Shown piece after piece: positions 6,598-17,113 of a stretch of 64,000 nucleotides of DNA (position 1 is its first letter; every line of letters starts with the position of its first letter). A program made the position numbers and the translations under genes. The notes below the pieces were generated by a model. That model searched no databases, was not told the origin of the DNA, and saw only the letters and a list, made by a program, of their open reading frames with translations. The stretch comes from Haliangium sp050303215 (GTDB lineage Bacteria > Myxococcota_A > Polyangia > Haliangiales > Haliangiaceae), in contig NZ_JBNLBH010000119.1 in assembly GCF_050303215.1 (NCBI RefSeq), positions 59,277 to 123,276 on the forward strand. The letters run 5' to 3'.

Positions 6598-9465
6598 TCA
6601 GAGGTCCAGGTAGACGAGGTTCGAGTCCGCGGGAGCCAGCTTGGTCGCGTTGAACACGTGGGCCTGGAAGCTGCACTTCCGGCGCGGGCGCTCGGGGTCG
6701 GTTTCGTCTGGGGGCTCCGGCGGGGGCTCGCTGGACCCCGGGTCACAGCGACGCTGATCGACGATATGAGGCTTGGCCTTGCTCGTAGCGGCGGTGAGCT
6801 TGCCGAGGCCGAGCGCCTCGGTCGCGAGCGTGGCGCTGTTCGCCGCTGTCGCCCGGCGTAGCAATTTGGCCGGAAGCGCGGCGGTGGTCGCGCGCGGCTT
6901 GGGGCCATCGGGCAGGCGGAATACGGCCTTGAAGTCGCCGCGATCATCGGTGTCGGTGATCACGTAGCGAGAGCCGTTGGGGCAGTTCATGTCCACGCGC
7001 AGGGCCTGGCAGCGGAGCCGCGGCTCGACGTGGCCGCGGACGACGACCGCGCCGTCCTTGCGTTGCTCGACCTTGTCGTCGAGGATGACCTTCGAGCGGT
7101 GCTTGGGCGTGACCCGAGCGAGCACGCCGCCGATCGGCGTGAACCACGAGCCCGGATAGCCGGTGATCTCGAGCTTCTTGCTGTACACCCGCGCGACCCA
7201 GCCGTGCACCCGGATGTTGGCCTGGTCCACGCGGCCCTTGCTGCGCTCCCAATCCATACGCGGCACGACGAGGAGATCGAGCTTCTTCTCGCCCCGGGCC
7301 TCGAGCTCGACCCAGCGATGCGGAAAGTAGACGTGGTAGCCGAAAGGCACGTTGTCCACGCTCAGCATCAAGGTCGCGGGCTCGTCGAGGGGGTTGCGGA
7401 CGGCCACGGTCAAGCTGATCGGCTCGGGCACCGAGGACGCCGGCGGCTGGAAGTCGAACACGTTCTCTTGGGCGCTGTTGTTGGCTCCGCTGACCTCTCC
7501 GAGCTGCTGGTGGATGGCGACCTTGAGGCAGGTATGCTCGCCGACGAGCGGAACCCAGTTGACGTGGCTCTCCGAGACTCCGCCGGCCACAATGGTGGGG
7601 ATGGTGTAGGTCGACAGCGGCGCCCAGTTGCCGTTGTCACCGACGCCCGGCGGAGTGATCGCGTAGTGGGTGACCTTGACGTTGCTCGCGTCAGCGGTGC
7701 CGTCGTTGCGGACCCGGGCGTAGAAGTGGTTGATCTCGAGCGGCCGAGGTTCGTCGCCGTTGCCGGTCGGGTTGCCGCTGGGGTCGGTGAAGTCGTAGGT
7801 GCCGAAGGGCTGGCGATCGATCCAGATGTCCTCGGTCTCCCAGCCCGGGCCCCACGGGCGGATGTTGAGATCGAAGTCACCGCCGGGAGTATCGCTGATG
7901 ATCTGGGCCCATTCGATGCGCACACGGCAAACTCGGGGCCGGGCCTGGATGTTGTCGTCGATGACGGTCACGCGAATGTCGCGCAGCGGATCGTAGATCT
8001 CGTCACCGGCCACGAGCACCCGGTTGTCCTCGTGGAGCAGGGTGATCAGCCGAGTCTGTTGATTGTTGTTGAGCTCGCCAGTGATGACCTTGGTGACCAC
8101 GACGCCGCCGTCGGGGCTGCCGCCGAGGGACAGCGGGATGTTCTCGTCGAAGACCTGGACCGTGGCCGCGCTGGGATCCGGTCGCTGGCGGACCTCGACG
8201 TAGTAGCTCAGCCCGGCGGTAATGCGGATCTCGACCAGGTGCACCCGGCCGGCGCTGCTGTCCTCGCTGAGGCCGTGGGCAATGATGTCGAACTGGCCGC
8301 TGTAGGGGTTGCGGTCCCAGTTGAGCACGGTGATGTTGGCCGCGTCGTACCAGCCGAGCTGCTGCATGTAGAAGCCCGAGAACAGCGGATGCGAGTCGTG
8401 GTTGCCCATCATCTCGAAGGCCGCCGCGCTCGCCTCCGAGGGGTCGACGAGGTCCGAGGCGTACACGTCCTCGTCGAGGACCAGTCCGCCGTCGACGACG
8501 TTGTGGCCAAACTCGTGGGCCGCTCTGCCCCAGTCGGCGTTCTCGCGTTGGGCGATCATGGCCAGCGGGTGGGTGGTCGTGATGTTGATGACCGTGCCCG
8601 CGCCGTCGTCGTAGGCAAAGTTGCTCTGGCTCCAGCCGCCCCAGGCTCGCACGTCGAGGCCGGGCATGTAGATCGAGGCGACCATCACGACGTAATCGTC
8701 GAGGTCGTAGCTCTGATCGACCGCTCCCTGGGCACACTCGGCCATCAATTGCCCGAGCACGTCGCCGTCGATGTTCGGGTAGCCGGGAGCGCCGTTGGTG
8801 CGGTGATAGTGGGCCGAGTCGTCGAGCAGAGCGACGTGCGTGGTGACGTCGACGATGACCTCGAGCTGGCTGTAGCTGGCCTGATCGTAGAACGTGGTGA
8901 CGTCGGCGAAGGTCGCGACCACGTCGGCGCGGGCGGTGGTCATGTTGGGCGGGACCATGTCCGTCGGGTAGCAGATCACCACGAGGATCCGCGCGGTCCC
9001 GGTCGAGGGCACGTCGCCGGCAGAGGCACCGCCACCGGCGGCCATTCCCGCGCCCATGAACGAGAACGGCGGCGCATCGGCCCCATCGCCGGGCTTGGGC
9101 CAGGGCAGACGCTCGAAGTCGACGACCGACTCGGCGTGGCCGTCGGCGGTCACTACCTCGACGGCCCCACTCTTGCTGCGGTAGTCGGTGATCACGAGCA
9201 ACTTGTTGGGCTCGGCCTCGACCACGACCGCCGGCATGCCGCCGACGAAGACCTGGTTGGCCTCGCGCGTCGCCCCAAAATTCGCGCCGATGATGACCAT
9301 GGTCGTGCCGGCGTAGCCGGCAACGGGCTCGAACTCGACGATCTTCGGACCCGGGTCGGGATCGACGGGGGTGGCCTCGAGGATGGCCTCGTAGCGCCAA
9401 CGCTCGAGCAAACGGGGCGAGATGGTCGCCAGATAGCGTGGGTTGAACTCGCGGAATTTTGCCAT
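6598..9465 (-). CDS. M6-like zinc metalloprotease with IPT/TIG domain
   Basis: 955 residues. The start at 9465 has GAGGAGG 5 nt upstream; the longer reading frame to 9627 has no such site. After an N-terminal leader with no signal peptide, residues ~40-115 form an IPT/TIG immunoglobulin-like domain (VEFEPVAGYAGTTMVIIGANFG). The catalytic region has AHEFGHNVV (His317, Glu318, His321), then FEMMGNHDSH and GFYMQQLGW. That order resembles immune-inhibitor-A (M6) peptidases, where MG and LGW motifs follow HExGH. The C-terminal half is predicted beta-sandwich with a CARDB-like segment (INHFYARVRNDGTADASNVKV) and a tail domain that may bind surfaces. It likely degrades protein if it leaves the cell, but the export route is not visible. 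A second unrelated HExxH protein without a signal lies at 37919-39916. Confidence 0.8.
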   Translation of the reverse strand: MAKFREFNPRYLATISPRLLERWRYEAILEATPVDPDPGPKIVEFEPVAGYAGTTMVIIGANFGATREANQVFVGGMPAVVVEAEPNKLLVITDYRSKSGAVEVVTADGHAESVVDFERLPWPKPGDGADAPPFSFMGAGMAAGGGASAGDVPSTGTARILVVICYPTDMVPPNMTTARADVVATFADVTTFYDQASYSQLEVIVDVTTHVALLDDSAHYHRTNGAPGYPNIDGDVLGQLMAECAQGAVDQSYDLDDYVVMVASIYMPGLDVRAWGGWSQSNFAYDDGAGTVINITTTHPLAMIAQRENADWGRAAHEFGHNVVDGGLVLDEDVYASDLVDPSEASAAAFEMMGNHDSHPLFSGFYMQQLGWYDAANITVLNWDRNPYSGQFDIIAHGLSEDSSAGRVHLVEIRITAGLSYYVEVRQRPDPSAATVQVFDENIPLSLGGSPDGGVVVTKVITGELNNNQQTRLITLLHEDNRVLVAGDEIYDPLRDIRVTVIDDNIQARPRVCRVRIEWAQIISDTPGGDFDLNIRPWGPGWETEDIWIDRQPFGTYDFTDPSGNPTGNGDEPRPLEINHFYARVRNDGTADASNVKVTHYAITPPGVGDNGNWAPLSTYTIPTIVAGGVSESHVNWVPLVGEHTCLKVAIHQQLGEVSGANNSAQENVFDFQPPASSVPEPISLTVAVRNPLDEPATLMLSVDNVPFGYHVYFPHRWVELEARGEKKLDLLVVPRMDWERSKGRVDQANIRVHGWVARVYSKKLEITGYPGSWFTPIGGVLARVTPKHRSKVILDDKVEQRKDGAVVVRGHVEPRLRCQALRVDMNCPNGSRYVITDTDDRGDFKAVFRLPDGPKPRATTAALPAKLLRRATAANSATLATEALGLGKLTAATSKAKPHIVDQRRCDPGSSEPPPEPPDETDPERPRRKCSFQAHVFNATKLAPADSNLVYLDL

Positions 9466-9681
9466 GTCATCCTCCTCAGCGGGCGTGACCGCTCGACGAC
9501 GACTACTCGCGGTGGACCCAATGATGTCCCCGCGACCTGACGATATCGACAGGCTCGGACCCCTACAAGGTGAAAAGTCCACCTGGACGACTGAACGCCC
9601 ACACCGGCCTCGCCGCCGCGCGGACACGACGGCAACCGCTCGGGAGCTCTAGGAAGCCCTGATAGTGCTATGGTCTTGACA

Positions 9682-10458
9682 ATGCGTCGATACCGGATTT
9701 TCATCCTCTTGATGTGGCTCATCGCTATGCTCACCGGCTGCAGCAACTCCTCGCCCCCGGCGCACACCGCCGGCGAGGACCAGCACACGGCCAATACGGC
9801 TGATGGCGAGCACCACGCGCAACACGGTGATCATGAGCACCACGGCGAGCAAGGCACGCACGACTACACCGCCCCGCACGCCGTGCACAGCTTCGCGGAC
9901 GCCGAGCGCTACGCCAAGCACTTCGACAATCCCGAGCGCGACGCGTGGCAGCGGCCGGCCGAGGTGGTGTCGCTGCTGGGGCTGAAACCCGGCCACACCG
10001 TGGCCGATATCGGCGCCGGGACCGGGTACTTCCTGCCTCACCTGGCCCCCGCGGTCGCCCCCGGCGGGCGGGTGCTGGGCCTCGACATCGAGCCGGCCAT
10101 GGTCGAGTACATGCAGGCCCGCATCGCGCGCGAGGGTATCGCGGGCGCAGAGGCGCGCCGAGTAGCTCCCGACGATCCCGAGCTCGCGCCGGCGTCGACC
10201 GATCGCATGCTGGTGGTCAACACCTGGCACCACATTGGCGATCGCGTGGCCTATGCCGGCAAGCTGCGCCAGGCCCTGACACCGGGCGGGTTCGTGCTGG
10301 TGATCGATCTGACCAAGGAGAGCGAGCACGGGCCGCCGCCCAGCGCTCGCATCCCGCCCGAACAGGTGGTCGAGGAGCTGCGCCAGGCCGGTCTCAAAGC
10401 CGAGATCGTGAGCGAATCACTGCCCGACCAGTACGCGGTGCGCGGGACCAAGCAGTAG
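9682..10458 (+). CDS. SAM-dependent methyltransferase-fold lipoprotein with His-rich linker
   Basis: 258 residues from the ATG at 9682 (an ATG at 9670 is also in frame). MRRYRIF plus a hydrophobic stretch leads to the lipobox MLTGC, so the protein is predicted to be lipidated at that Cys. Next is a His/Asp/Glu-rich linker (roughly residues 30-65, many HH and H-x-H pairs) that could bind metal. The remainder is a class I methyltransferase fold: motif I VADIGAGTGYFLPHL, acidic loop GLDIEPAMVEYM, NTWHHIGDR, and LTPGGFVLVIDL. Export of a SAM-dependent enzyme is odd, because SAM is cytoplasmic. Similar lipid-anchored methyltransferase-like proteins occur in proteobacteria without an assigned substrate. 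The gene is monocistronic and followed by a hairpin. Confidence 0.8.
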   Translation: MRRYRIFILLMWLIAMLTGCSNSSPPAHTAGEDQHTANTADGEHHAQHGDHEHHGEQGTHDYTAPHAVHSFADAERYAKHFDNPERDAWQRPAEVVSLLGLKPGHTVADIGAGTGYFLPHLAPAVAPGGRVLGLDIEPAMVEYMQARIAREGIAGAEARRVAPDDPELAPASTDRMLVVNTWHHIGDRVAYAGKLRQALTPGGFVLVIDLTKESEHGPPPSARIPPEQVVEELRQAGLKAEIVSESLPDQYAVRGTKQ

Positions 10459-10465
10459 CCGGCCT

Positions 10466-10485
10466 GCCGGGGTCACAACCCCGGC
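10466..10485. terminator. Bidirectional hairpin between convergent genes
   Basis: GCCGGGGT and ACCCCGGC form perfect 8-bp arms around a CACA loop. It sits 8 nt after the methyltransferase stop and about 50 nt before the convergent nuclease gene's end. A short GTTCT follows on the plus strand. Confidence 0.6.
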
Positions 10486-10538
10486 GTTCTGCGGCCCGGC
10501 TACCGAACCGACCCGCGCACAGCGAGTTCTGCCGTGAG

Positions 10539-11960
<1,422 letters not shown>

Positions 11961-12296
11961 GGTTCCTCCGCGACGGTCCTCGAGGTACGTCGCGCACGCG
12001 TGTACGCTGCGCCCGCGTCGTGCGGGCACACTGGAGACGTGAGGGCCGGATTCGGTGAGCGGCGCCAGCGAATGGCGCCAGGATGAGCCGCCTACATGTA
12101 GGCGCAAAGAGCACCATAGGCGCCCGCTTCGATCGAGGCAACGACGAACTGAGTCACTCACCGCCCGTGGTGGCCATCGAGGGCAGTTTTTCGACCTTGG
12201 TTGGCCGACCCGGTAAACCAAAGGTCAACGCCACCGAATCGTAGGCCGGGGCAGGTGTCGTATTGGGAGCGCTGGGCGGCCGGGCCGCCCACGAGC
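11961..12296. promoter_or_regulatory. Intergenic region with 16-bp palindrome and a hairpin
   Basis: 336 nt without a gene. A hairpin (TGGGCGGC, CGG loop, GCCGCCCA; 12273-12291) lies just past the amidohydrolase stop and may end that transcript, although no T-tract follows. A perfect 16-bp palindrome, CGCCTACATGTAGGCG, occupies 12089-12104, about 130 nt upstream of the nuclease start. A GGCGCC/GGCGCC pair lies at about 12061-12079. The palindrome is a plausible operator for the nuclease gene. Confidence 0.4.
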
Positions 12297-13847
12297 TCAC
12301 TCGCAGCTCACCAGCGGCAGCAGCTCGTCGCCGCGGCCGTACTGCTCCTCCGGCGGCGCGTCGGTGCCTTCGAGGATGTCGTAGAGCTGCTGCGCCACGT
12401 CTTCGAGCCGCTCGTCGGCGCGGCTGTCGGCACCGGGCGTGTTGGCGACGCACAAGAACTTGTCGATCCCGCAGGCGTCGAGGGTGTCACAGTCTCCGTT
12501 GACGGCGGTCGCAGCCTCCAGGGCCAGGTCGCCGTAGTAGGCCTGGCCGTCGATGAGCACGAGCCGCACGTCGTCGGCGTCGCTGTCGATGACGGCGCGA
12601 TAGGGATCGGGCCCGATTCGGCCGAAGACGGCCACGTCGGCGCGATAGCCGACCTCGAGCCGACCCACGTAGGCTTCGAGGCCGACCGCCCGGGCGCTGC
12701 CGCGGGTCGCCATCTCGATCAGTCGCTGTGGGGTCAGCGCGGCGATCGCTTCGAGCTGCCCGAACCCGAGCGCGAAGCGGAGCTCGGCCAGCATGTCGTC
12801 CTCGCCCGAGATGGTCCAGTCAGGGCCGAGCCCGACGGTGATCCCGAGCTCGAGCATGCGCGCGATGTCGGCCGTTTGTCCGTATAGGACCAGGTTACTC
12901 GACGGCGACCAGACCACGCTGGCGTCGGTGGCGGCGACCTCCATGAGCTCCTCGTCGGTGAGCGCCACGGCGTGAATGAGCAACCCGGTGCCGCTGTAGG
13001 CACCATCCCCGGCGGCCAGGAGCGACACGCCCATGTGGCGGTTGTCGCGCGGGTCGCGGCCCGCGAACGACCCAAACTCGTCCTCGACGTTGTCGCCGGT
13101 GTAGCCTTCGCCCATGTGGACGGCCAGGCGGGTGGTGGTGCCGGCGAGGAAGTTGTCGACGTAGCCCATGGCCTGCTCGTCGGTGATGTCGCGCGGCGAC
13201 GCGATCGTGGTCTGCATGTGGTCGGGGCCCAAGCCGTGCTTGTGATCGGCGTTGCGCACCAGGCGGTCAATGCACGACTGTTCGAAGCTCTGGCCCTGGA
13301 TGGTGGTGGTGCCGTGCACCAGCGCCCGCAGCTCTCCCCACTTGGCCGCCGGGCAGTAGTGGCTGCCGCTGGAACGATAGGCCGTGTACGGGAGGACATG
13401 GGCCTCGTAATCGGCGACGTCGGCCCACTCGTAGCGGTTCATGTACAGGGCCGGCGGCTCCCACTCGGGCAGGAAGTCGTAGGCGAGGTGGTTGTGGGCG
13501 TCGATGAGGCCGGGGGAGACGATCCCGCCGGTCTCGATGATGGTCACGGTGTCCGCATTCGGCTCGGCGCTGCAGTCGACGGCCACGCACTGGATGGTGT
13601 CGCCCACGATCAGCACCTCGCCGGGATCGATCACCTGGTCGGGCGCGAGCACCACGCCGCGCAAGAGCACGCCGCCAGTACCAGACTGGACGACAGTCGC
13701 GGCCGGCGCGGGCATCGACGGCAGCTCACCGGCGTCCACACCGGCGTCGACGCCGTCCGGCACCTGGCTCACACCCGAGTCGTCGGAGCACCCGGACAGC
13801 AAATAGACCGCAACGGAAGCACAGACGACGATCGGTGGTGCGCGCAT
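12297..13847 (-). CDS. Amidohydrolase-superfamily lipoprotein
   Basis: 516 residues. The start at 13847 gives a signal ending in the lipobox LLSGC (Cys20). An Asp/Pro/Ala linker follows, then a complete metal-dependent hydrolase barrel: GLIDAHNHLAYD (ligands His118/His120), LAVHMGEGYTG (His244), GLLIHAVAL (His292) and VGLGPDWTISG (Asp343). This ligand set matches the cytosine deaminase / AtzA-TrzN-like branch, which removes amino or other groups from heterocycles. The substrate here is unknown. The C-terminus continues about 70 residues past the barrel with several Cys (CDTLDACGIDKFLC ... VSCE), probably disulfides that suit an extracytoplasmic location. The next upstream gene is a LysR regulator 74 nt away on the same strand, possibly co-transcribed. 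Confidence 0.87.
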   Translation of the reverse strand: MRAPPIVVCASVAVYLLSGCSDDSGVSQVPDGVDAGVDAGELPSMPAPAATVVQSGTGGVLLRGVVLAPDQVIDPGEVLIVGDTIQCVAVDCSAEPNADTVTIIETGGIVSPGLIDAHNHLAYDFLPEWEPPALYMNRYEWADVADYEAHVLPYTAYRSSGSHYCPAAKWGELRALVHGTTTIQGQSFEQSCIDRLVRNADHKHGLGPDHMQTTIASPRDITDEQAMGYVDNFLAGTTTRLAVHMGEGYTGDNVEDEFGSFAGRDPRDNRHMGVSLLAAGDGAYSGTGLLIHAVALTDEELMEVAATDASVVWSPSSNLVLYGQTADIARMLELGITVGLGPDWTISGEDDMLAELRFALGFGQLEAIAALTPQRLIEMATRGSARAVGLEAYVGRLEVGYRADVAVFGRIGPDPYRAVIDSDADDVRLVLIDGQAYYGDLALEAATAVNGDCDTLDACGIDKFLCVANTPGADSRADERLEDVAQQLYDILEGTDAPPEEQYGRGDELLPLVSCE

Positions 13848-13921
13848 CACCCGGGAGAGTACCGCACTCGCCGCCGCTGCCGGGGCCCGAAAGCCAGCCC
13901 CCATGAACCTCGGTTGCGTGC

Positions 13922-14830
13922 TCAGGGCTTGGACGCGGCCAAGCTGTGGGCGGCGAAGCGCTGGGTGATGTCCATGAGCGTGCGGAAGGCGGGCACGGCC
14001 AGGAGCTCGTCCGACACCTTGGCGCGGATCATGCGCGGGCCGCGGACCAGCTCGGGCAGCACCGGGACCAGTTCGTTCTCGGAGAAGGACATGCCCGGGA
14101 TCTGCATGTCGGCGTGAGGCATGAGGGCGATGCCGGCTCCCGCGGCCGCCAGGTGATGCACGACTTCGTTGTTGGTGCATACGATGCTGGGCTCGACGGT
14201 GAAGTAGCTGCCGTCAACGTGAGGCCAGCAGGTGGGTTCGCGATCGGGGGGGGCCCAGGTGAGCAGCTCGTGGCCGGCGAGATCGTCGATGCAGGCAGGG
14301 GTCCCGCGCCGCTTCAGGTACGCGGGGTTGGCCATCAAAATCTCGTCCGCCGGGCACAGGTCGATGGCCGTCCACCCTGGCAGCGTCGGCAGCTCGCTGT
14401 AGTCGATGTACGCGTCGAGATCCTGCTTGGGCGCCAGCGCCGGATCCTCGAAAAAGCGCAAACGCACCCGCACCTTGGGGAACTTGGTCCGCAGCAGCGA
14501 GATGACGGGATAGAAGATCTGGTTGGGAAGGCTGACCGGGGCGCCCATGCGCAACTCTCCCGCCGGCTCTGCGCCGTCCAAGCGCAGGTGGGCGAACATG
14601 GCCTGGATCTCGCTCAGGATGACCTGACCGCGGTGGGCAACCTTGACCCCCTCACTGGTCAGCGCGACCCCGCTCGCGGTGGGCTTGACCAAGGTCCGTC
14701 CCACCCGAGCCTCCAACTCCCCGATGCGACGGCGCAGGGTGCTGCGCGAGAACCCGAGCGAGCGAGCTGCCGCGTGGTACGAGCCGGTCCGCGCCACCGC
14801 CATCAACGCGCGCAACTCGTCTGCATTCAT
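13922..14830 (-). CDS. LysR-family transcriptional regulator
   Basis: 302 residues from the ATG at 14830. The HTH reads MNADELRALMAVARTGSYHAAARSLGFSRSTLRRRIGELEARVG. The effector domain includes GELRMGAPVSLPNQIFYPVI and VVHHLAAAGAGIALMPHAD, the latter typical of the LysR ligand pocket's last lobe. The frame extends upstream, but the extra residues do not match the family. The gene lies upstream of the amidohydrolase lipoprotein on the same strand and is divergent from the MacA-like efflux operon across 209 nt, so it could control either one. Confidence 0.88.
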   Translation of the reverse strand: MNADELRALMAVARTGSYHAAARSLGFSRSTLRRRIGELEARVGRTLVKPTASGVALTSEGVKVAHRGQVILSEIQAMFAHLRLDGAEPAGELRMGAPVSLPNQIFYPVISLLRTKFPKVRVRLRFFEDPALAPKQDLDAYIDYSELPTLPGWTAIDLCPADEILMANPAYLKRRGTPACIDDLAGHELLTWAPPDREPTCWPHVDGSYFTVEPSIVCTNNEVVHHLAAAGAGIALMPHADMQIPGMSFSENELVPVLPELVRGPRMIRAKVSDELLAVPAFRTLMDITQRFAAHSLAASKP

Positions 14831-15039
14831 CACGATCAGCGTCGCGTCCACGGACGATGCTGTCAACTGCTCGTCAGGCACGGGGACTGCCGGCCCACTG
14901 GCCGTGAAACCCCACGCTGCGCCCGATAGCGCCAGAGGCTCGGCGCGTGATTGCTGCGCACTGCACCGCCACCTGCGCAAGCCTTGCGCGCCTGGTTCGG
15001 CCGCGCCCGGCCTTGGCGCGGGCACTCTCATTGCAGGAC

Positions 15040-16317
15040 ATGGCCAGTGCCATGGCCAAGCCGCAAGCAGTGCTCACTGGTCCCCCGTCACACCCGGATG
15101 ACGTCTCCCGCACGCTCGGCCTCGATGGCAGCGGCGGTCGTCGGCGCTGGCTCGGACGCGCGAGCTGGATCGCGCTGGCCGCGCTCACCGTCGCGGCCGG
15201 GGTGCGGTTGCTGTCTCCGTCGGGCGAGGCGCCGGTCGCGTACGTGACCGAGCCGGCCGAGATCGGCGAGCTCACCGTGGTGGTCACCGCCACGGGTACG
15301 CTCGAGCCGGTCGACGCGGTCGACGTCGGCCCGGAGATCACGGGCCGGGTGGCCGACGTGTTCGTGGACGTCAACGATCGGGTCGAGGCCGGGCAGCCGT
15401 TGGTCGCGCTCGACACCGAGGTCATCGAGGCCGAGACCCGACGCGTCGAGGCCCAGCTCGCGCTGGCCCGCACCAGCCTGGCCCGGGCGCAAGTCGATCA
15501 CGAGGATGCCCAGCGCACCTTGGCCCGGGTCGAAGCCCTGGCCAAGCGAGGCGTGGTCGCGGCCCAGGAGCGCGACGCTGCCCAGACCCAGGCCGCGCGC
15601 GCGGCGGTGGCCATCGACCAGGCCCGGGCCGAGATCCGCAGCGCCGAGGCCAGCCTGAACCGCGCCCGTATCGATCTGGACCGCGCGGTCGTGCGCGCGC
15701 CCGCCGGCGGCATCGTGCTGTCGCGCGCGGTCGAGCCGGGCCAGACCGTGGTCACGTCACTGCAATCGCCGGTGCTGTTCCGCCTCGCCGCCGGGCTCGA
15801 ACACATGGAGGCCTCGGTGGCGGTGGACGAAGCCGACATCGGTCCGGTCGCGGTCGGGCAGGCGGCCTCGTTCACCGTCGCCGCCCACCTCGACGAGCGC
15901 TTCCCGGCTCGGGTGGTGTCGGTGCACAACGCGCCCACGACCGTGAACGGCGTGGTCACCTACGAAGCCCTGCTGGCGGTGGACAACGACCGCGGGCTGC
16001 TCAAGCCGGGCATGACCGTCACCGCCGAGATCGTGACCCAGCAATACGACGACGTGCTGCTGGTGCCCAACGCGGCGCTGCGCTTCACGCCCGCGCAGCC
16101 AGATGACTCGGACGACCGTCCAACGTCCGGCCGCGCCGAGCGAGCGACGAGCGGCACGAGCGGGCCCAACGGCGCCCGTCACGTGTGGGTCCTGACCGAC
16201 GGCGCCCCGGTCGCGGTCGAGGTCACCACCGGGCCCAGCGACGGCACCCACACCATCGTCACCGGGGGCGAGCTGAGCGCCGGCACGCCCGTGATCGTCA
16301 ACACCCGCCAGGAGTGA
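15040..16317 (+). CDS. MacA/HlyD-type periplasmic adaptor of an ABC efflux pump
   Basis: About 425 residues. A single transmembrane anchor (~residues 37-57) is followed by the lipoyl/barrel start TVVVTATGTLEPVDAVDVGPEITGRV. A long Ala/Arg/Glu-rich coiled-coil hairpin follows (~110-200), then VRAPAGGIVLSRAVEPGQTV, the second lipoyl half. The beta-barrel and membrane-proximal parts include VDEADIGPVAVGQAASF and LLKPGMTVTAEI. This is the standard MacA plan. It links the inner-membrane transporter encoded next to an outer-membrane channel, which is not in the window. ATG 15040 or 15052 may be used. It starts a three-gene operon, with 4 nt to the ATPase gene. The pump may export the lipopeptide made from 22-34 kb, but that is only inferred from proximity. 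Confidence 0.87.
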   Translation: MASAMAKPQAVLTGPPSHPDDVSRTLGLDGSGGRRRWLGRASWIALAALTVAAGVRLLSPSGEAPVAYVTEPAEIGELTVVVTATGTLEPVDAVDVGPEITGRVADVFVDVNDRVEAGQPLVALDTEVIEAETRRVEAQLALARTSLARAQVDHEDAQRTLARVEALAKRGVVAAQERDAAQTQAARAAVAIDQARAEIRSAEASLNRARIDLDRAVVRAPAGGIVLSRAVEPGQTVVTSLQSPVLFRLAAGLEHMEASVAVDEADIGPVAVGQAASFTVAAHLDERFPARVVSVHNAPTTVNGVVTYEALLAVDNDRGLLKPGMTVTAEIVTQQYDDVLLVPNAALRFTPAQPDDSDDRPTSGRAERATSGTSGPNGARHVWVLTDGAPVAVEVTTGPSDGTHTIVTGGELSAGTPVIVNTRQE

Positions 16318-16321
16318 GGCC

Positions 16322-17113
16322 GTGGATGACTCCGTACCCATGCTCGAACTGCGGGGGGTGTCGAAGGTCTACGGCGCCGGCGAGGCCGCGGTGCACGCTC
16401 TACGCGAGGTCGGCCTGCGGGTCGAGCGCGGCAGCTTCGTGGCCCTCATGGGCCCGAGCGGCTCGGGCAAGTCGACCTGCCTCAACATCCTCGGCTGCCT
16501 CGATGTGCCCACCTCGGGTGAGTACTACTTTCGGGGCGTGCCGGTGTCCACGCTGGATCGCGACCAGCGCGCGCGCCTGCGCCGGCACTACCTGGGCTTC
16601 GTGTTCCAAGGCTACAACTTGCTGCCGCGCACGTCGGCGCTCGAGAACGTCGAGCTGCCGCTGGTGTATCGCGGCGTGCCCCGGCGACGGCGGCACCTGC
16701 TGGCGCGCGAGGCCCTGGCCGAGGTCGGACTGGAAGGCCGTGAGCGCCACACCCCAGCCGAACTCTCCGGTGGTCAGCAGCAGCGAGTGGCCGTGGCCCG
16801 GGCGCTGGTCTCTCGGCCCGAGGTGCTGCTCGCCGACGAGCCCACCGGCAACCTCGATTCGGCCCGCAGCCACGAGCTCATGCAGCTCCTGGCCACCCTC
16901 AACCGCGAGCGTGGCATCACCATCGCCATGGTGACCCACGAGCCCGACATGGCCGAGTACGCCGACCGCGTGGTCCACTTCCACGACGGCCGCATCCTCA
17001 CCGACGGCCCGGCGCGCGACCGCGGCCGGACCGGGCCGGACGCCAAAGAGGCCTCGAACGCGACGACGATTCCTGCAACCGCGGACCCTCGGTCGACGGA
17101 GGTCTCGCCATGA
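16322..17113 (+). CDS. MacB-type ABC transporter ATPase
   Basis: 263 residues. Walker A is GPSGSGKST (44-52), the Q-loop lies in GFVFQGYNLLPRTSALENVELPL, the signature is LSGGQQQR, and Walker B is LLADEPTGNLD. The switch His lies in MVTHEPDMAEYADRVVHF. This is the LolD/MacB class of ATPase. The GTG start is 4 nt after the adaptor stop. Its own stop overlaps the permease ATG (ATGA), so the three genes are translationally coupled. The last ~35 residues are a polar tail not needed for catalysis. Confidence 0.93.
   Translation: MDDSVPMLELRGVSKVYGAGEAAVHALREVGLRVERGSFVALMGPSGSGKSTCLNILGCLDVPTSGEYYFRGVPVSTLDRDQRARLRRHYLGFVFQGYNLLPRTSALENVELPLVYRGVPRRRRHLLAREALAEVGLEGRERHTPAELSGGQQQRVAVARALVSRPEVLLADEPTGNLDSARSHELMQLLATLNRERGITIAMVTHEPDMAEYADRVVHFHDGRILTDGPARDRGRTGPDAKEASNATTIPATADPRSTEVSP

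Noticed and set aside
7030..9540. An 836-codon plus-strand frame antisense to the M6-like protease
   Set aside because: Repetitive Val/Asp/Gly/His composition typical of the reverse strand of a GC-rich gene; the minus strand has a ribosome site, IPT/TIG and HEFGH.
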